The notes: generated by a model not told the origin, from the letters alone. DNA of 64,000 bases from Vibrio pacinii DSM 19139 (GCF_000711795.1 NZ_JONH01000005.1:277322-341321), one strand, 5' to 3'; positions 49,459 through 58,098 are shown, counted from the first letter of the stretch. Program-made: numbers and translations.

Positions 49459-51414
49459 ATGACGTTGACTTCTATCAAGTCGCTGCATCGCATTCCTTCA
49501 TCGTTACTTGTTATATCTTCGATGGTTTGCAGCGCCAGTTTTGCCACGATGAGCGTGGCGGCTGACATACAACAACAACGAGACTTGTACGACCAAGCAC
49601 AACAGCTTTTGGATGATAAACAGGTCGAAAAGTATCAAACGTTAAGGTCAGAAATCGCCGATTACCCGTTAACGCCTTATGTCGATTACCGGAGCTTTTT
49701 GGTCGACATCGGTGAGCGAACGCCACAACAGGTCGAACAGTTTATTGATCAGCATACCAGTTTTCCTTTTTCGGGGCGGATTCGTGCCCCTTACATTGAC
49801 GAGTTAGCAAAGCAAAAAGATTGGACACGGCTACTAGAATTTCAAACCACTGAACCGCGTGGCGAAACTTACCAGTGTCACTATTATTATGCGCACTCAC
49901 AGCGTGGTGATAAAGCGTTAGCGTATCGTGGCGCTGAGCAATTGTGGTTGTCTGGTCATAGTATTGCTGATGCGTGTGAGCCACTGTTTTCAGCTTGGGA
50001 TGAGGCAGGATTAAAAACCGAACAACTGGTCTTGGATCGCATGCTTTTGGCATTTGAAGCGCGTAACGACAGCTTGATGCGATATTTGCAAAAGCAGCTC
50101 AGTACAGAGCAAGCGAAGCGTCAAGCGAGCGAAATGCGGCAACTGTTTGCAAACCCCGGCGCCGTTGCTACCTTTGCTAAGCAGCACTCGGTGAGCGCGT
50201 TTAATCAAAAACAAGTCGAGTTAGCATTACAAAAGCTGGCACGTAAAGATGTCGAGCAAGCGCAGCAGATACTGGAACCCGTCGTCAAAGCGCAGCAGTT
50301 TTCGGCGTCGCAAAGACAGAATTTGGCTGATTATCTCTCTTTCCGTTTGATCAATACTGAGTCGGAATCATTAGCACGCTGGCGTGACAAACAGATAGCC
50401 AATACCGCGAGTACGGCATTGCTTGAGCGTCGGGTACGCTTAGCGATTCAATCTGCCGATTGGCAGCAAGTCGTCGATTGGATAGCTAAATTACCGCCAA
50501 GTAACCAGCAGGAGTTACGCTGGCAGTATTGGCTTGGCCGCAGTGAAATGGAGCTAGGCCAAAGCGTTACTGGCCAGCAACGTCTTGAAGCCATCATCGG
50601 TCAACGCAATTTTTACAGTGTTGCCGCGGCAAAAGAGCTCAAGCGATCGATTCAATATCCGACCACTGAGATCCGTTTAGATAAATCGAAGATACAGTCA
50701 TTTCACCAAGAATTAGTTCGGATTGAAGAGTTGGTCGACCGGGATAAAATTGCTGCCGCGAAAAGTGAGTGGCGCTGGTTACTTGGGCGCGCCAGTGGTA
50801 ACCAAAAAGAGATGTTGGCAGCTTATGCTTCCTTTATGGGGTGGCATAACCTGACGGTGACCGCCAGTATCCAAGCTCGGATGTGGGATAACCTGCAAAT
50901 TCGCTTCCCAGTTGCCCATCGCTGGTGGTTTAACTTTTTTGCCGATAAACACAGCATTGATCCGATCACCTTGATGTCACTGGCGCGTCAAGAAAGTGCG
51001 CTAGATATTGAGGCCCGCTCACCCGTTGGTGCGCGAGGCATTATGCAAATTATGCCCTCAACCGCCAAATATACCGCGCGTAAATACAAACTCAGTTATC
51101 AAAGTAGTGATGACTTATATGAAGTAGGAAAAAATATTGAGATCGGTAGTCATTACCTCAATGGTTTACTTGAGCAATATGATAACAATCGAATTTTTGC
51201 CTTAGCTGCGTATAATGCAGGGCCAAATCGAGTAAAAACTTGGCGAGAAAGAACCCAAGGTAAATTAGACGCTTATGCATTTATTGAGTCGATTCCGTTT
51301 AAAGAGACTCGCGGTTATGTGCAGAATATCTTGATGTTTGAAACCTACTATCGAGAGGTATTAGGCGTCGATGGAGCGTTTTTGAATCAGCATGAGCTGA
51401 AGACTAAATATTAA
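49459..51414 (+). CDS. slt: Soluble lytic murein transglycosylase
   Basis: Slt cleaves the glycan strands of peptidoglycan and releases anhydro-muropeptides, which feed NagZ/AnmK/MurQ. The 651-residue periplasmic protein has a signal peptide ending near residue 35 (SVAA), a long alpha-helical ring domain and a C-terminal SLT domain with the catalytic Glu in SLARQESALDIEARSPVGA, GIMQIMP and NAGPNRV. trpR follows 14 bases on, as in E. coli. Confidence 0.96.
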   Translation: MTLTSIKSLHRIPSSLLVISSMVCSASFATMSVAADIQQQRDLYDQAQQLLDDKQVEKYQTLRSEIADYPLTPYVDYRSFLVDIGERTPQQVEQFIDQHTSFPFSGRIRAPYIDELAKQKDWTRLLEFQTTEPRGETYQCHYYYAHSQRGDKALAYRGAEQLWLSGHSIADACEPLFSAWDEAGLKTEQLVLDRMLLAFEARNDSLMRYLQKQLSTEQAKRQASEMRQLFANPGAVATFAKQHSVSAFNQKQVELALQKLARKDVEQAQQILEPVVKAQQFSASQRQNLADYLSFRLINTESESLARWRDKQIANTASTALLERRVRLAIQSADWQQVVDWIAKLPPSNQQELRWQYWLGRSEMELGQSVTGQQRLEAIIGQRNFYSVAAAKELKRSIQYPTTEIRLDKSKIQSFHQELVRIEELVDRDKIAAAKSEWRWLLGRASGNQKEMLAAYASFMGWHNLTVTASIQARMWDNLQIRFPVAHRWWFNFFADKHSIDPITLMSLARQESALDIEARSPVGARGIMQIMPSTAKYTARKYKLSYQSSDDLYEVGKNIEIGSHYLNGLLEQYDNNRIFALAAYNAGPNRVKTWRERTQGKLDAYAFIESIPFKETRGYVQNILMFETYYREVLGVDGAFLNQHELKTKY

Positions 51415-51428
51415 CGAGCAATGTGTAG

Positions 51429-51725
51429 ATGTCTTTACAACCTGAGTATCAAGAGTGGCAGCAGATCCTCGATCTGATAAAACATAGCACTGAGTCAGAG
51501 CAGCATGAGATGTTGTTGACGATGTTATTAACCCCAGATGAGCGCGATGCTCTGGTGGCGCGCGTGAATATTTTTCGCGAGCTACTCAAGGGCGACTTGT
51601 CGCAGCGCCAAATCAGTCAGATGCTCGGGGTCGGGATTGCAACCATTACGCGCGGCTCTAACGAACTCAAATCAAAAAGCGACAGTGATAAGCAGCAAAT
51701 TGCTCAACTACTGGATAAAAAATAG
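51429..51725 (+). CDS. trpR: Trp operon repressor
   Basis: TrpR binds trp operators when loaded with tryptophan. The 98-residue protein has the family helices LLLTMLLTPDERDALVARV and the HTH LSQRQISQMLGVGIATITRG with the recognition helix. It is directly behind slt with no room for its own terminator, so it may be read from the slt promoter. It converges on yjjX, with only 21 bases between stops. Confidence 0.97.
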   Translation: MSLQPEYQEWQQILDLIKHSTESEQHEMLLTMLLTPDERDALVARVNIFRELLKGDLSQRQISQMLGVGIATITRGSNELKSKSDSDKQQIAQLLDKK

Positions 51726-51746
51726 GCGGCTTGAGCATGCTATTTT

Positions 51747-52286
51747 TTATTTCGATAGGTTGGCTGGAAAGTGGTCGGGATTGAGGAAAGGAATCAAGGC
51801 TAAAATAAGGGCTTGGTGGTAAACCGAGCTGCGCGTAAGTAAGTTATGAGTAAGCAAACCGATCGCACCGCCTTTTTGTTTAATATTCTCAGTAGCAAAC
51901 ACTTGGTCCATCACATCGCCGAGTTCATTGGCGTACTCGAGCTTTTCTAACACCACTGGTGGCAACATCAGACTTGCCGAACGAGATTCACCCCGATGTG
52001 TGTGCGACTCGATGACCATCCAAGCAAAGGTGATATGACCTTCAATGCCCGCCTCTAGGCCAACATAAAAGTCGCCGTTTGGCTCTAATGCCTTAGCATT
52101 TTTAACCCGATTGAGTGCCCCTAAGTGAGTTTCCTCATTACCCATAGGCTGATCCGCAACGTCACTGGCGACATCCACGCCAATAAATTCAAACGATTGC
52201 TGGGCAAAACTCGCAGAAAATGCACTTTGTACTGCGCGTATTTTGGCGGGATTAAGCGAAGCGACAATAACCTTCTTCATGGACAT
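51747..52286 (-). CDS. yjjX: Inosine/xanthosine triphosphatase YjjX
   Basis: YjjX hydrolyses ITP and XTP, cleaning the nucleotide pool (it also has a role with EF-Tu). The 179-residue protein begins with VIVASLNPAKIRAVQ and shows GNEETHLGALNRV and FYVGLEAGIE of the NTPase_I-T family. ATG 52286 has AGGA seven bases upstream; ATG 52280 would give MKKVIVA. The gene overlaps the 3' end of mbaA by 35 bases and is the last gene of the nspS-mbaA operon. E. coli has slt-trpR-yjjX in the same order. Confidence 0.94.
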   Translation of the reverse strand: MSMKKVIVASLNPAKIRAVQSAFSASFAQQSFEFIGVDVASDVADQPMGNEETHLGALNRVKNAKALEPNGDFYVGLEAGIEGHITFAWMVIESHTHRGESRSASLMLPPVVLEKLEYANELGDVMDQVFATENIKQKGGAIGLLTHNLLTRSSVYHQALILALIPFLNPDHFPANLSK

Positions 52287-54588
52287 TTCGATTTCCTTTT
52301 GTCTGACTGATGTTTGATTGTAACTCAGTTAACGTCAGCGGCGGTGAAAGATAGAACCCTTGCAGGTAGTCACATTGGTTTGAGGCTAGCCAGTGCTGCA
52401 TCTCTTCCGATTCGATGCCTTCTGCGGTCACTAACATCGATTGTGAATGACACAAATCAACCAAAGGTTTTACCACTTGATGGTGTCCGGTTCGCAGTAA
52501 GGTTTCCAAGAACTGGCGATCAAATTTGATTTTTTGCACTGGGTATTCAAACAATTGAGTAATTGAGGTGTAGCCAGAACCAAAATCATCAATCGTTAAA
52601 TTAAAGCCCATCTTAGATAGCTCATAGAGCAGTGGATGACTTTGCGAGTCAGAAGCGAAAGTTTCGGTGATTTCGAAATCAATCCATTCAGGGTTAATCG
52701 GGTACTGGGTCATCAGTTGGTGAATATCACGTGCGAGCTGTACAGAGTCAAGCTCGGCCGAAGACAAATTGATTGAGATCTGAATCGGGGTGGTAAAATT
52801 ACGTTGAACAGCGGCGAAATCTTTAAAGGCTTGTTCGATTACCCAACGATCAATGGTACCAAACAGGCCAATTTGTTCAGAAATGGGTATGAACTCACAG
52901 GGAGTGACTTTGCCAAGATCCGGTGAGTTCCAACGAAGTAGTGCCTCAACGCCAACCACTTGCAGACCGCTTGCGTCAAAATAAGGTTGATAAAGTAAAG
53001 TGAACTGATTGGTCAGATCATGGCTACGTAGTGCACGTTCAATTTGCGTGCGGCGGAATACGATCGCATCTAACTCACTTGAGTAATGGGCAACCTGATT
53101 TTTTCCAGCTCGCTTAGCTTGATACATTGCAGTATCGGCACGTGATAATAGTTTGGTTAAATCTCTACCATCTAATGGGTAAGTCGCAATACCGATGCTG
53201 GCAGTGATAGGAAAATTACCAATCACTTCAGCGGTATGGTTTTGAATTGGCGCCAAGACTAAATCCGCCAATTCATCGGCATAAGTTTTACTGTGTTGTG
53301 CGGCAACAAAAATGGCAAACTCATCGCCTGATAGGCGTGACGCGAGGCATTGAATGGAATGTGTGTGTGCCATTTTTTGAGTAATTGCTGTGATATGGCG
53401 AGCAAAATTTACCAGTAAAGCATCGCCAATTTGATGGCCGTACTTATCGTTAACGTACTTGAAGTTGTCCAAATCAATATAGAGTATCCAAGCGTAAGGG
53501 GTTTGAGTCAGCTTACGTTCAACAAAGGTCTGGAACTGATAGCGGTTGGGAAGTTGTGTCAAATGATCGTTTTCTGCCATCGCCTTGGTTTTTTGATAGC
53601 TAGAGTCAAGCTCTTGGTACATATCATAAAAGCGAGCGGAAAGACGGCCTATTTCATTATTGCTGCCGAGACGCTCAATATTAGAGCGCTGACGTAATTC
53701 AACTTCGCGCAGTTGCCCATCGAGCTGAGTGATCGGTTTGATGACATGACGGCGAAGCAAGAAAAGAAGAATTAAAACCGTAGCCAACGATGAGAGTCCA
53801 AACGCGAGCAGAAGGTGCAGCTCTATTTGCGATAGTTTTTGCGTGATCAAGTATTGTGCGGGATCGAGCACGGCATGTAAATCAGGCTGAAGCTCAACCG
53901 ACTGAGCGAGTCCGGAGGTCATTATTGGCTGTTTGGAAAAGAAAATGCTGCTGTCATTATCGAACTCAAGAATACGTTTGATCTGATCGAATTGCTCGAG
54001 TGACAGTGAAACCACAACAAAGAATACTTGGTCGCGATTGTAGCTAAGCGGTGAGGCTAAGGTATGGTTATCTAATACATCGTAGCGAATCAGAATACTC
54101 TGCCCCTGATAGCTTTTGGTATACCCGGTATGAGAAGTCGCGCCTGTTGTCTGATAGGTGGTTTGAATGTAGTTGAGTACATTTTGGTCTAACGTCGAAA
54201 AAGGATCGCTTTGATTATCAGAGTAGAAGCGAACGTGTTGCTCACCATCGACAATGGCAATACTAATGTCATCTCTTTGATTGGGCTGTAGGCTACGAAT
54301 AGTGGTCTGTAAGGCCTCAATCAGCTTCATTTCCCTATATGGGTTGTCTAGCTGATGAAAGTAGTGGCGAATGATATCGCTTTTGGTCAAGGTTAACGAA
54401 TAGCTGTTAATCAATGCAACAGACTGGCGAAAGTGACCCGCCAGCTTTTCCATCGAAAGTTGGAGGTAACTTTGCTCGCGCTTGATCAATGCTTCCTTCT
54501 GACTGATATAAATACTGTAGCTAGATAGGATGGCGCTGAGCAAAACAACGGGCGCGACCAGTAATAAAACCCTAGTGTTTAGCTTCAT
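52252..54588 (-). CDS. mbaA: MbaA, polyamine-responsive GGDEF-EAL membrane protein
   Basis: In V. cholerae MbaA degrades or makes c-di-GMP according to the state of NspS and so tunes biofilm formation to norspermidine and spermidine. The 778-residue protein has membrane segments near residues 6-26 and 258-278, with a periplasmic domain between them that contacts NspS, then HAMP, GGDEF and EAL domains. The cyclase site reads SGDEF (420-424), a mild deviation known from V. cholerae MbaA. The EAL site is complete (EALLR at 548, FEITETF, DDFGSGYTS, AEGIE). It overlaps nspS by 17 bases and yjjX by 35. Confidence 0.95.
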   Translation of the reverse strand: MKLNTRVLLLVAPVVLLSAILSSYSIYISQKEALIKREQSYLQLSMEKLAGHFRQSVALINSYSLTLTKSDIIRHYFHQLDNPYREMKLIEALQTTIRSLQPNQRDDISIAIVDGEQHVRFYSDNQSDPFSTLDQNVLNYIQTTYQTTGATSHTGYTKSYQGQSILIRYDVLDNHTLASPLSYNRDQVFFVVVSLSLEQFDQIKRILEFDNDSSIFFSKQPIMTSGLAQSVELQPDLHAVLDPAQYLITQKLSQIELHLLLAFGLSSLATVLILLFLLRRHVIKPITQLDGQLREVELRQRSNIERLGSNNEIGRLSARFYDMYQELDSSYQKTKAMAENDHLTQLPNRYQFQTFVERKLTQTPYAWILYIDLDNFKYVNDKYGHQIGDALLVNFARHITAITQKMAHTHSIQCLASRLSGDEFAIFVAAQHSKTYADELADLVLAPIQNHTAEVIGNFPITASIGIATYPLDGRDLTKLLSRADTAMYQAKRAGKNQVAHYSSELDAIVFRRTQIERALRSHDLTNQFTLLYQPYFDASGLQVVGVEALLRWNSPDLGKVTPCEFIPISEQIGLFGTIDRWVIEQAFKDFAAVQRNFTTPIQISINLSSAELDSVQLARDIHQLMTQYPINPEWIDFEITETFASDSQSHPLLYELSKMGFNLTIDDFGSGYTSITQLFEYPVQKIKFDRQFLETLLRTGHHQVVKPLVDLCHSQSMLVTAEGIESEEMQHWLASNQCDYLQGFYLSPPLTLTELQSNISQTKGNRNVHEEGYCRFA

Positions 54589-55612
54589 GACGTTTCAGTA
54601 GTTGATTAATTATTTTCGCTCGCAGGGCGATGTTATCTGCCGAGAGTTCGCTATCTATACGAGCTTTTTTTATGCGCTCAGGCTCAGGGAATAATGATGC
54701 ATCATTCACATACCAATCGGGCAATAGTTTCATAGCACTTAAGTTAGGTGTTGCAGCTTTGATATTTTTTGCATTGATTGCAGCAACTTGCGGGCGCATA
54801 AGAAATTCCAGAAATGCTTTTGCCCGTGGCTTATGCTGTGAATAGTGACTGATGGCTAAACAGTCGACCCACACAAACAGTTCTCCGTCAGGAATGACAA
54901 AATCCCACTGGTCTTGCTGGTAGAAGCGGTTGAGTGAATATTGATCGCCGCTGTAAGCGAGCGCCATATCCATTTGTGATGCATCAGACTGGCTGCGGAC
55001 GTAACTCAAAACATAATCATAGCTAAGAACATGCTGGTTAAACTCAATCAGGCTAGGGTAGGCATGCTTGAGTTGCTTGGGGTCATCCGTTATGGGCGAT
55101 AAACCTAAGCTGTACAACACGGGTAAAAATGTTTCAGTACTGTCGTTGATCATCCCGATTCGGCCGCTCATTGAAGAGGAAAGATCCAGAAATTCTTGCC
55201 ATGAGGTGGGGGGTGTATCGATAGCCGACTTGCGATAAGCGATGCCGACTGAACCCCAAAAATAGGGCACTGCATAGTCACCACAGGCTTGATTCCACAT
55301 GGGAGCATTGTGCTCTCGTCCTTTCAGCGTGGAAAGATCCTCGAATGCGCCTAAACGGCCATATATTTGCGCTGAAACATTGTCTAATACCACGACATCG
55401 AAGGGCAGTTGAGGGTTGTTCATCATCAATAAGCTACGTTCGTCGTCATTGTCGAAATGGGAGAGAGACAATGAACTTCCAGCCTCTGATTGCCATTGTT
55501 GGAGAACAACAGGAGCTAGGGTATCTTCCCACATGAAGACATTAAGTGATGGATGGTCTGCGTGGACAGCACTAGGAATGAGAAACAAAAGAAATAGGAA
55601 TAAAGCTCTCAT
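54572..55612 (-). CDS. nspS: NspS, periplasmic norspermidine-binding protein
   Basis: NspS is a PotD-like periplasmic binding protein, which in V. cholerae senses norspermidine (and spermidine) and signals through MbaA instead of a transporter. The 346-residue protein has a signal peptide (MRALFLFLLFLIPSAVHA) and the spermidine-binding protein fold. Segments such as NVFMWEDTL, CGDYAVPYFWGSVGIAYRK and LAYSGDQYSLNRFY include the aromatic and acidic residues typical for polyamine ligands. ATG 55612 is chosen; an upstream TTG (55624) is possible. The gene lacks a strong Shine-Dalgarno. No transport genes are adjacent. Confidence 0.94.
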   Translation of the reverse strand: MRALFLFLLFLIPSAVHADHPSLNVFMWEDTLAPVVLQQWQSEAGSSLSLSHFDNDDERSLLMMNNPQLPFDVVVLDNVSAQIYGRLGAFEDLSTLKGREHNAPMWNQACGDYAVPYFWGSVGIAYRKSAIDTPPTSWQEFLDLSSSMSGRIGMINDSTETFLPVLYSLGLSPITDDPKQLKHAYPSLIEFNQHVLSYDYVLSYVRSQSDASQMDMALAYSGDQYSLNRFYQQDQWDFVIPDGELFVWVDCLAISHYSQHKPRAKAFLEFLMRPQVAAINAKNIKAATPNLSAMKLLPDWYVNDASLFPEPERIKKARIDSELSADNIALRAKIINQLLKRHEAKH

Positions 55613-55664
55613 ACTGACTAACAAATACCTTATCGGAAGTAGAATGCGTATCAGAGTATGAGTG

Positions 55665-55733
55665 AGCTGACACCGAAACTAATATGCAACTTATTGTTTT
55701 TAATAGTATGGATATTAGTTAATAGTGTCAGCT
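55665..55733. repeat. Bipartite inverted repeat upstream of nspS
   Basis: AGCTGACAC (55665) and ACTAATAT (55678) are complementary to ATATTAGT (55712) and GTGTCAGCT (55725), giving two stacked perfect stems of 9 and 8 bp with short internal loops of 4 and 5 bases and a 26-base apical loop. No T run follows on the minus strand. It lies between the pheA stop and the nspS start. Confidence 0.75.
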
Positions 55734-55767
55734 AGTTAGTGACGGTTATTTGAGCCAGTTAACTTAA

Positions 55768-56946
55768 TTACTGTAACTTAACTTGGGTCGGCTTCACATT
55801 TTCACTCGGGTAACAACCAAGTACTTTCAGGTGTTTGGTGATCTTGGTTAACTCAGCAAGGGCTTGTTGCATCTGTTGCGAGTCGAGGTGAGATTCCAAA
55901 TCAACGTAGAACATCTCTTCCCAAGGGTTGCCCATAATAGGGCGAGATTCCAATTTGGTCATGTTGATATCGTAGCGTTGCAACACGAGCAAGGTTTCCA
56001 CCAGTGAACCTGCCTGTTGGGAAGTCGACATGATTAAGGTTGTTTTTGCAGGGATCTGGGCGGACACTTCAACCGGTTTACGTGCGACCACAATAAAACG
56101 TGTGTGGTTTTCGGTTTGGTTAGCAATGTTGCTTTGTATTGGCTGCAATCCATACAACTTACCGCTTGAAGCATTACCAATGGCTGCGACATCGTCTCGA
56201 TTCATCTGCTTCACTTTGAGCATGGCATCGGCGGTACTCGGACAGGATTCAAGCTTAACCCCATCAAGCTTACTCAAAAACTCACTGCACTGAGCGTGCG
56301 GCTGAGGGTGAGAATAGAGTGTTTTGAGCGCCTCGAGACGAATTTCTGATGTGGCGACTAAGCAGTGTTCAATTGGTAACGTTAACTCACCAACGATATA
56401 GAGCGTTGTGTGTTGCAGTAGATCGTAGACTTCGTTGATTGAACCTGAACTGGTGTTTTCAATCGGTAATACACCATAGTCAGCATGGCCAGATTCAACG
56501 GTATTGGTGACTTGCTTAAAATGTTCGCAGTTAAGTTCAATCAGCTCAGTGTTTTTACGGCTGAAGTATTCTCTACTCGCAAGGTGTGAGTAGGAGCCTT
56601 TTGAGCCGAGGAAAGCAACTCGAGCTAAAGGTTTGCGACTCAGTTCTGGGTTGGCAAGGTTTTGCAAATATGATTGCTGCAGTAAAACAGAGTCTTCAAT
56701 AATGGTATGGAATAATTTGGTGATGTACTGAGCGTCTAAATTGTATTTATCGTGGCCATTATTGATAAGTTTAACCAACAGTTGCTGCTCACGCGTGGCA
56801 TCACGTACTGGCTTAGAGGTTTTTACCTTACTTTTCGCCACTTCAATACTCATTTGACGACGTTCAGACAAAAGCTGGAGTAATTGGTCATCAAGCTCGT
56901 TTAGCCGAAGTCGAATTTGTTCAAGTGAGTATTTTTGGTCAGTCAT
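55768..56946 (-). CDS. pheA: Bifunctional chorismate mutase / prephenate dehydratase
   Basis: PheA makes prephenate and dehydrates it to phenylpyruvate on the Phe branch. The 392-residue protein has an AroQ mutase domain (1-95, IRLRLNELDDQLLQLLSERR), a dehydratase domain (about 110-290, LGSKGSYSHLASREYF and GVLPIENTSSGSINEVYDLL), and an ACT regulatory domain (about 300-390, with ESRPIMGNPWEEMFYVDLE) for Phe feedback. ATG 56946 has GAGGA in front. pheL and its attenuator precede it. Confidence 0.97.
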   Translation of the reverse strand: MTDQKYSLEQIRLRLNELDDQLLQLLSERRQMSIEVAKSKVKTSKPVRDATREQQLLVKLINNGHDKYNLDAQYITKLFHTIIEDSVLLQQSYLQNLANPELSRKPLARVAFLGSKGSYSHLASREYFSRKNTELIELNCEHFKQVTNTVESGHADYGVLPIENTSSGSINEVYDLLQHTTLYIVGELTLPIEHCLVATSEIRLEALKTLYSHPQPHAQCSEFLSKLDGVKLESCPSTADAMLKVKQMNRDDVAAIGNASSGKLYGLQPIQSNIANQTENHTRFIVVARKPVEVSAQIPAKTTLIMSTSQQAGSLVETLLVLQRYDINMTKLESRPIMGNPWEEMFYVDLESHLDSQQMQQALAELTKITKHLKVLGCYPSENVKPTQVKLQ

Positions 56947-56960
56947 CCTAATATTCCTCA

Positions 56961-56988
56961 TAAAAAAAGCCTCCCGAGGGAGGCTTTC
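56961..56988 (-). terminator. Attenuator terminator of pheA
   Basis: AAAGCCTCCC...GGGAGGCTTT with a T run on the minus strand, ending 14 bases before the pheA ATG. A GAGAGGC segment near 57026 can pair with GCCTC of its left arm as antiterminator. Confidence 0.85.
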
Positions 56989-57034
56989 TGTTCGTTTTTG
57001 ACTTATCTTTCGAAAACGAGAGCGCCTCTCCGGT

Positions 57035-57082
57035 TTAGTGGAGAAAAAATAAGTCGAAAAAGAACAGGACAGGTGTGCGCAT
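57035..57082 (-). CDS. pheL: PheL leader peptide
   Basis: A 15-codon frame reads MRTPVLFFFDLFFLH followed by TAA, with five Phe residues, three of them in a row. E. coli PheL is also 15 residues and carries seven Phe. A hairpin-rich leader and a terminator come between it and pheA. Stalling on Phe codons when charged tRNA-Phe is scarce would favour the antiterminator. The Shine-Dalgarno is weak (AAGTAGAT). Confidence 0.85.
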   Translation of the reverse strand: MRTPVLFFFDLFFLH

Positions 57083-57112
57083 AGTTATCTACTTAGTTAT
57101 CAATCCTTAAAC

Positions 57113-57141
57113 ACAATAAGCAACCCACTATGGGGCGTCAA
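57113..57141 (-). promoter_or_regulatory. pheL-pheA promoter
   Basis: On the minus strand -35 TTGACG (57141-57136) and -10 TATTGT (57118-57113) are separated by 17 bases and lie about 30 bases before the pheL ATG. Confidence 0.75.
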
Positions 57142-57143
57142 GC

Positions 57144-57173
57144 AAAAAAATAGCGCCTTGCAGCGCTATTTTT
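57144..57173 (-). terminator. Rho-independent terminator after raiA
   Basis: AAAAATAGCGC...GCGCTATTTTT with seven Ts on the minus strand, just upstream of the pheL promoter. Confidence 0.92.
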
Positions 57174-57191
57174 ACTCTGAGTACTTATTGA

Positions 57192-57530
57192 CTACTCAAC
57201 TTCATCTTGCAGTTCATCTTCAAGCTCTGGCTTGTCAGTACGACGTGATTCAGGCTTATGACGCAATTTGTTTAGCTGACGTTCTAGTTTCTGTTCTACC
57301 TCGTTGACGGCAGCGTATAAATCTTCGTGAGTCGCAGATGCAACCAGTTGTCCTTTTGGCACAGTAATCACAGCTTCAAATTTCTTCTGTTTGTTTGGCT
57401 CCTCGCTGAAGCTTGCCTGACAACCGATAATGTCCACTTGCCACTTTTCTAGTTTTTGAAACTTGCTCTCTATATGAGTGCGAATTGCAGAGGTGATGTC
57501 GATGTTTTTGCCTGTGATATTTACTTTCAT
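57192..57530 (-). CDS. raiA: Ribosome-associated inhibitor RaiA (YfiA)
   Basis: RaiA binds the 30S decoding centre and shuts ribosomes down in cold shock or stationary phase. The 112-residue protein starts MKVNITGKNIDITSAIRTHI, has AINEVEQKLERQ-type residues (AAVNEVEQKLERQLNKLRHK) and an acidic C-terminal tail (ELEDELQDEVE) like E. coli YfiA and unlike short Hpf. It lies upstream of pheL-pheA, the E. coli arrangement. A CRP site upstream suggests catabolite control. Confidence 0.95.
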   Translation of the reverse strand: MKVNITGKNIDITSAIRTHIESKFQKLEKWQVDIIGCQASFSEEPNKQKKFEAVITVPKGQLVASATHEDLYAAVNEVEQKLERQLNKLRHKPESRRTDKPELEDELQDEVE

Positions 57531-57569
57531 AGATAATTTCCTCTGTTTTCTCCCTCATGGGTTACGTTC

Positions 57570-57611
57570 AGATTACTTATCCATGGCTAAAATAATGTGA
57601 TCTAAATCACT
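57570..57611 (-). promoter_or_regulatory. Class II CRP site and -10 for raiA
   Basis: TGTGATCTAAATCACT (57596-57611) matches TGTGA-N6-TCACA except for the last base, and its centre is nearly the ideal CRP core. On the minus strand a -10 TAATCT (57575-57570) follows. A start near 57563 would put CRP at about -41, the class II position. The raiA ribosome binding site GAGGAAA follows. Confidence 0.75.
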
Positions 57612-58053
57612 ATTTTGTGGGTGTGTTTGAGAGTTAAATTCAAACGTGATCCAACTCAAAGAGTCAGTGAAATGAGTCACGAAAAAGCTTGTATCATGCT
57701 GAAAACAGATTAGATTGGTAGAGGTAACACACTAAAATTCAATCGTTTTTTAGAGCCTAGTTACGACCTAACAAAACAATTGCTTAGCTTTTAAGCTGCA
57801 ATAAAATGTGAATGGAATACCTCAATCGGCACTATTTTATTTTCCTACCACTTATTGCCGTTCGATCACTACTAGAACGAGAGTTTACCCGTCCCTTACT
57901 TTGTCGAATATATAAATGGTTTGATAGATAATCGAACGTACCGATAAAGATTCAAGACATGTGCGCTGCAAAATGCTCCGCATCATACATCGCTTTATCC
58001 TATTTGTTTTAAATGACGTGGCAAAATAGTTGTTTTATCAAACGTTAAGATAT
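57612..58053. other. Gene-free stretch between raiA and bamD
   Basis: About 440 bases without a convincing gene. A second, weaker CRP-like dyad, AGTGA-aatgag-TCACG, lies at 57666-57681. It ends in a terminator whose longer T run is on the plus strand, where no gene is known, so an unrecognised small RNA is possible. Confidence 0.5.
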
Positions 58054-58084
58054 AAAAACGCCTCTAGAAAAAGGCGTTTTTTTA
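58054..58084. terminator. Bidirectional terminator after bamD
   Basis: AAAAACGCC-T-ctagaaa-A-GGCGTTTTTTT: the plus strand has seven Ts, the minus strand five. Confidence 0.85.
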
Positions 58085-58098
58085 CTTTTAACAATGAG

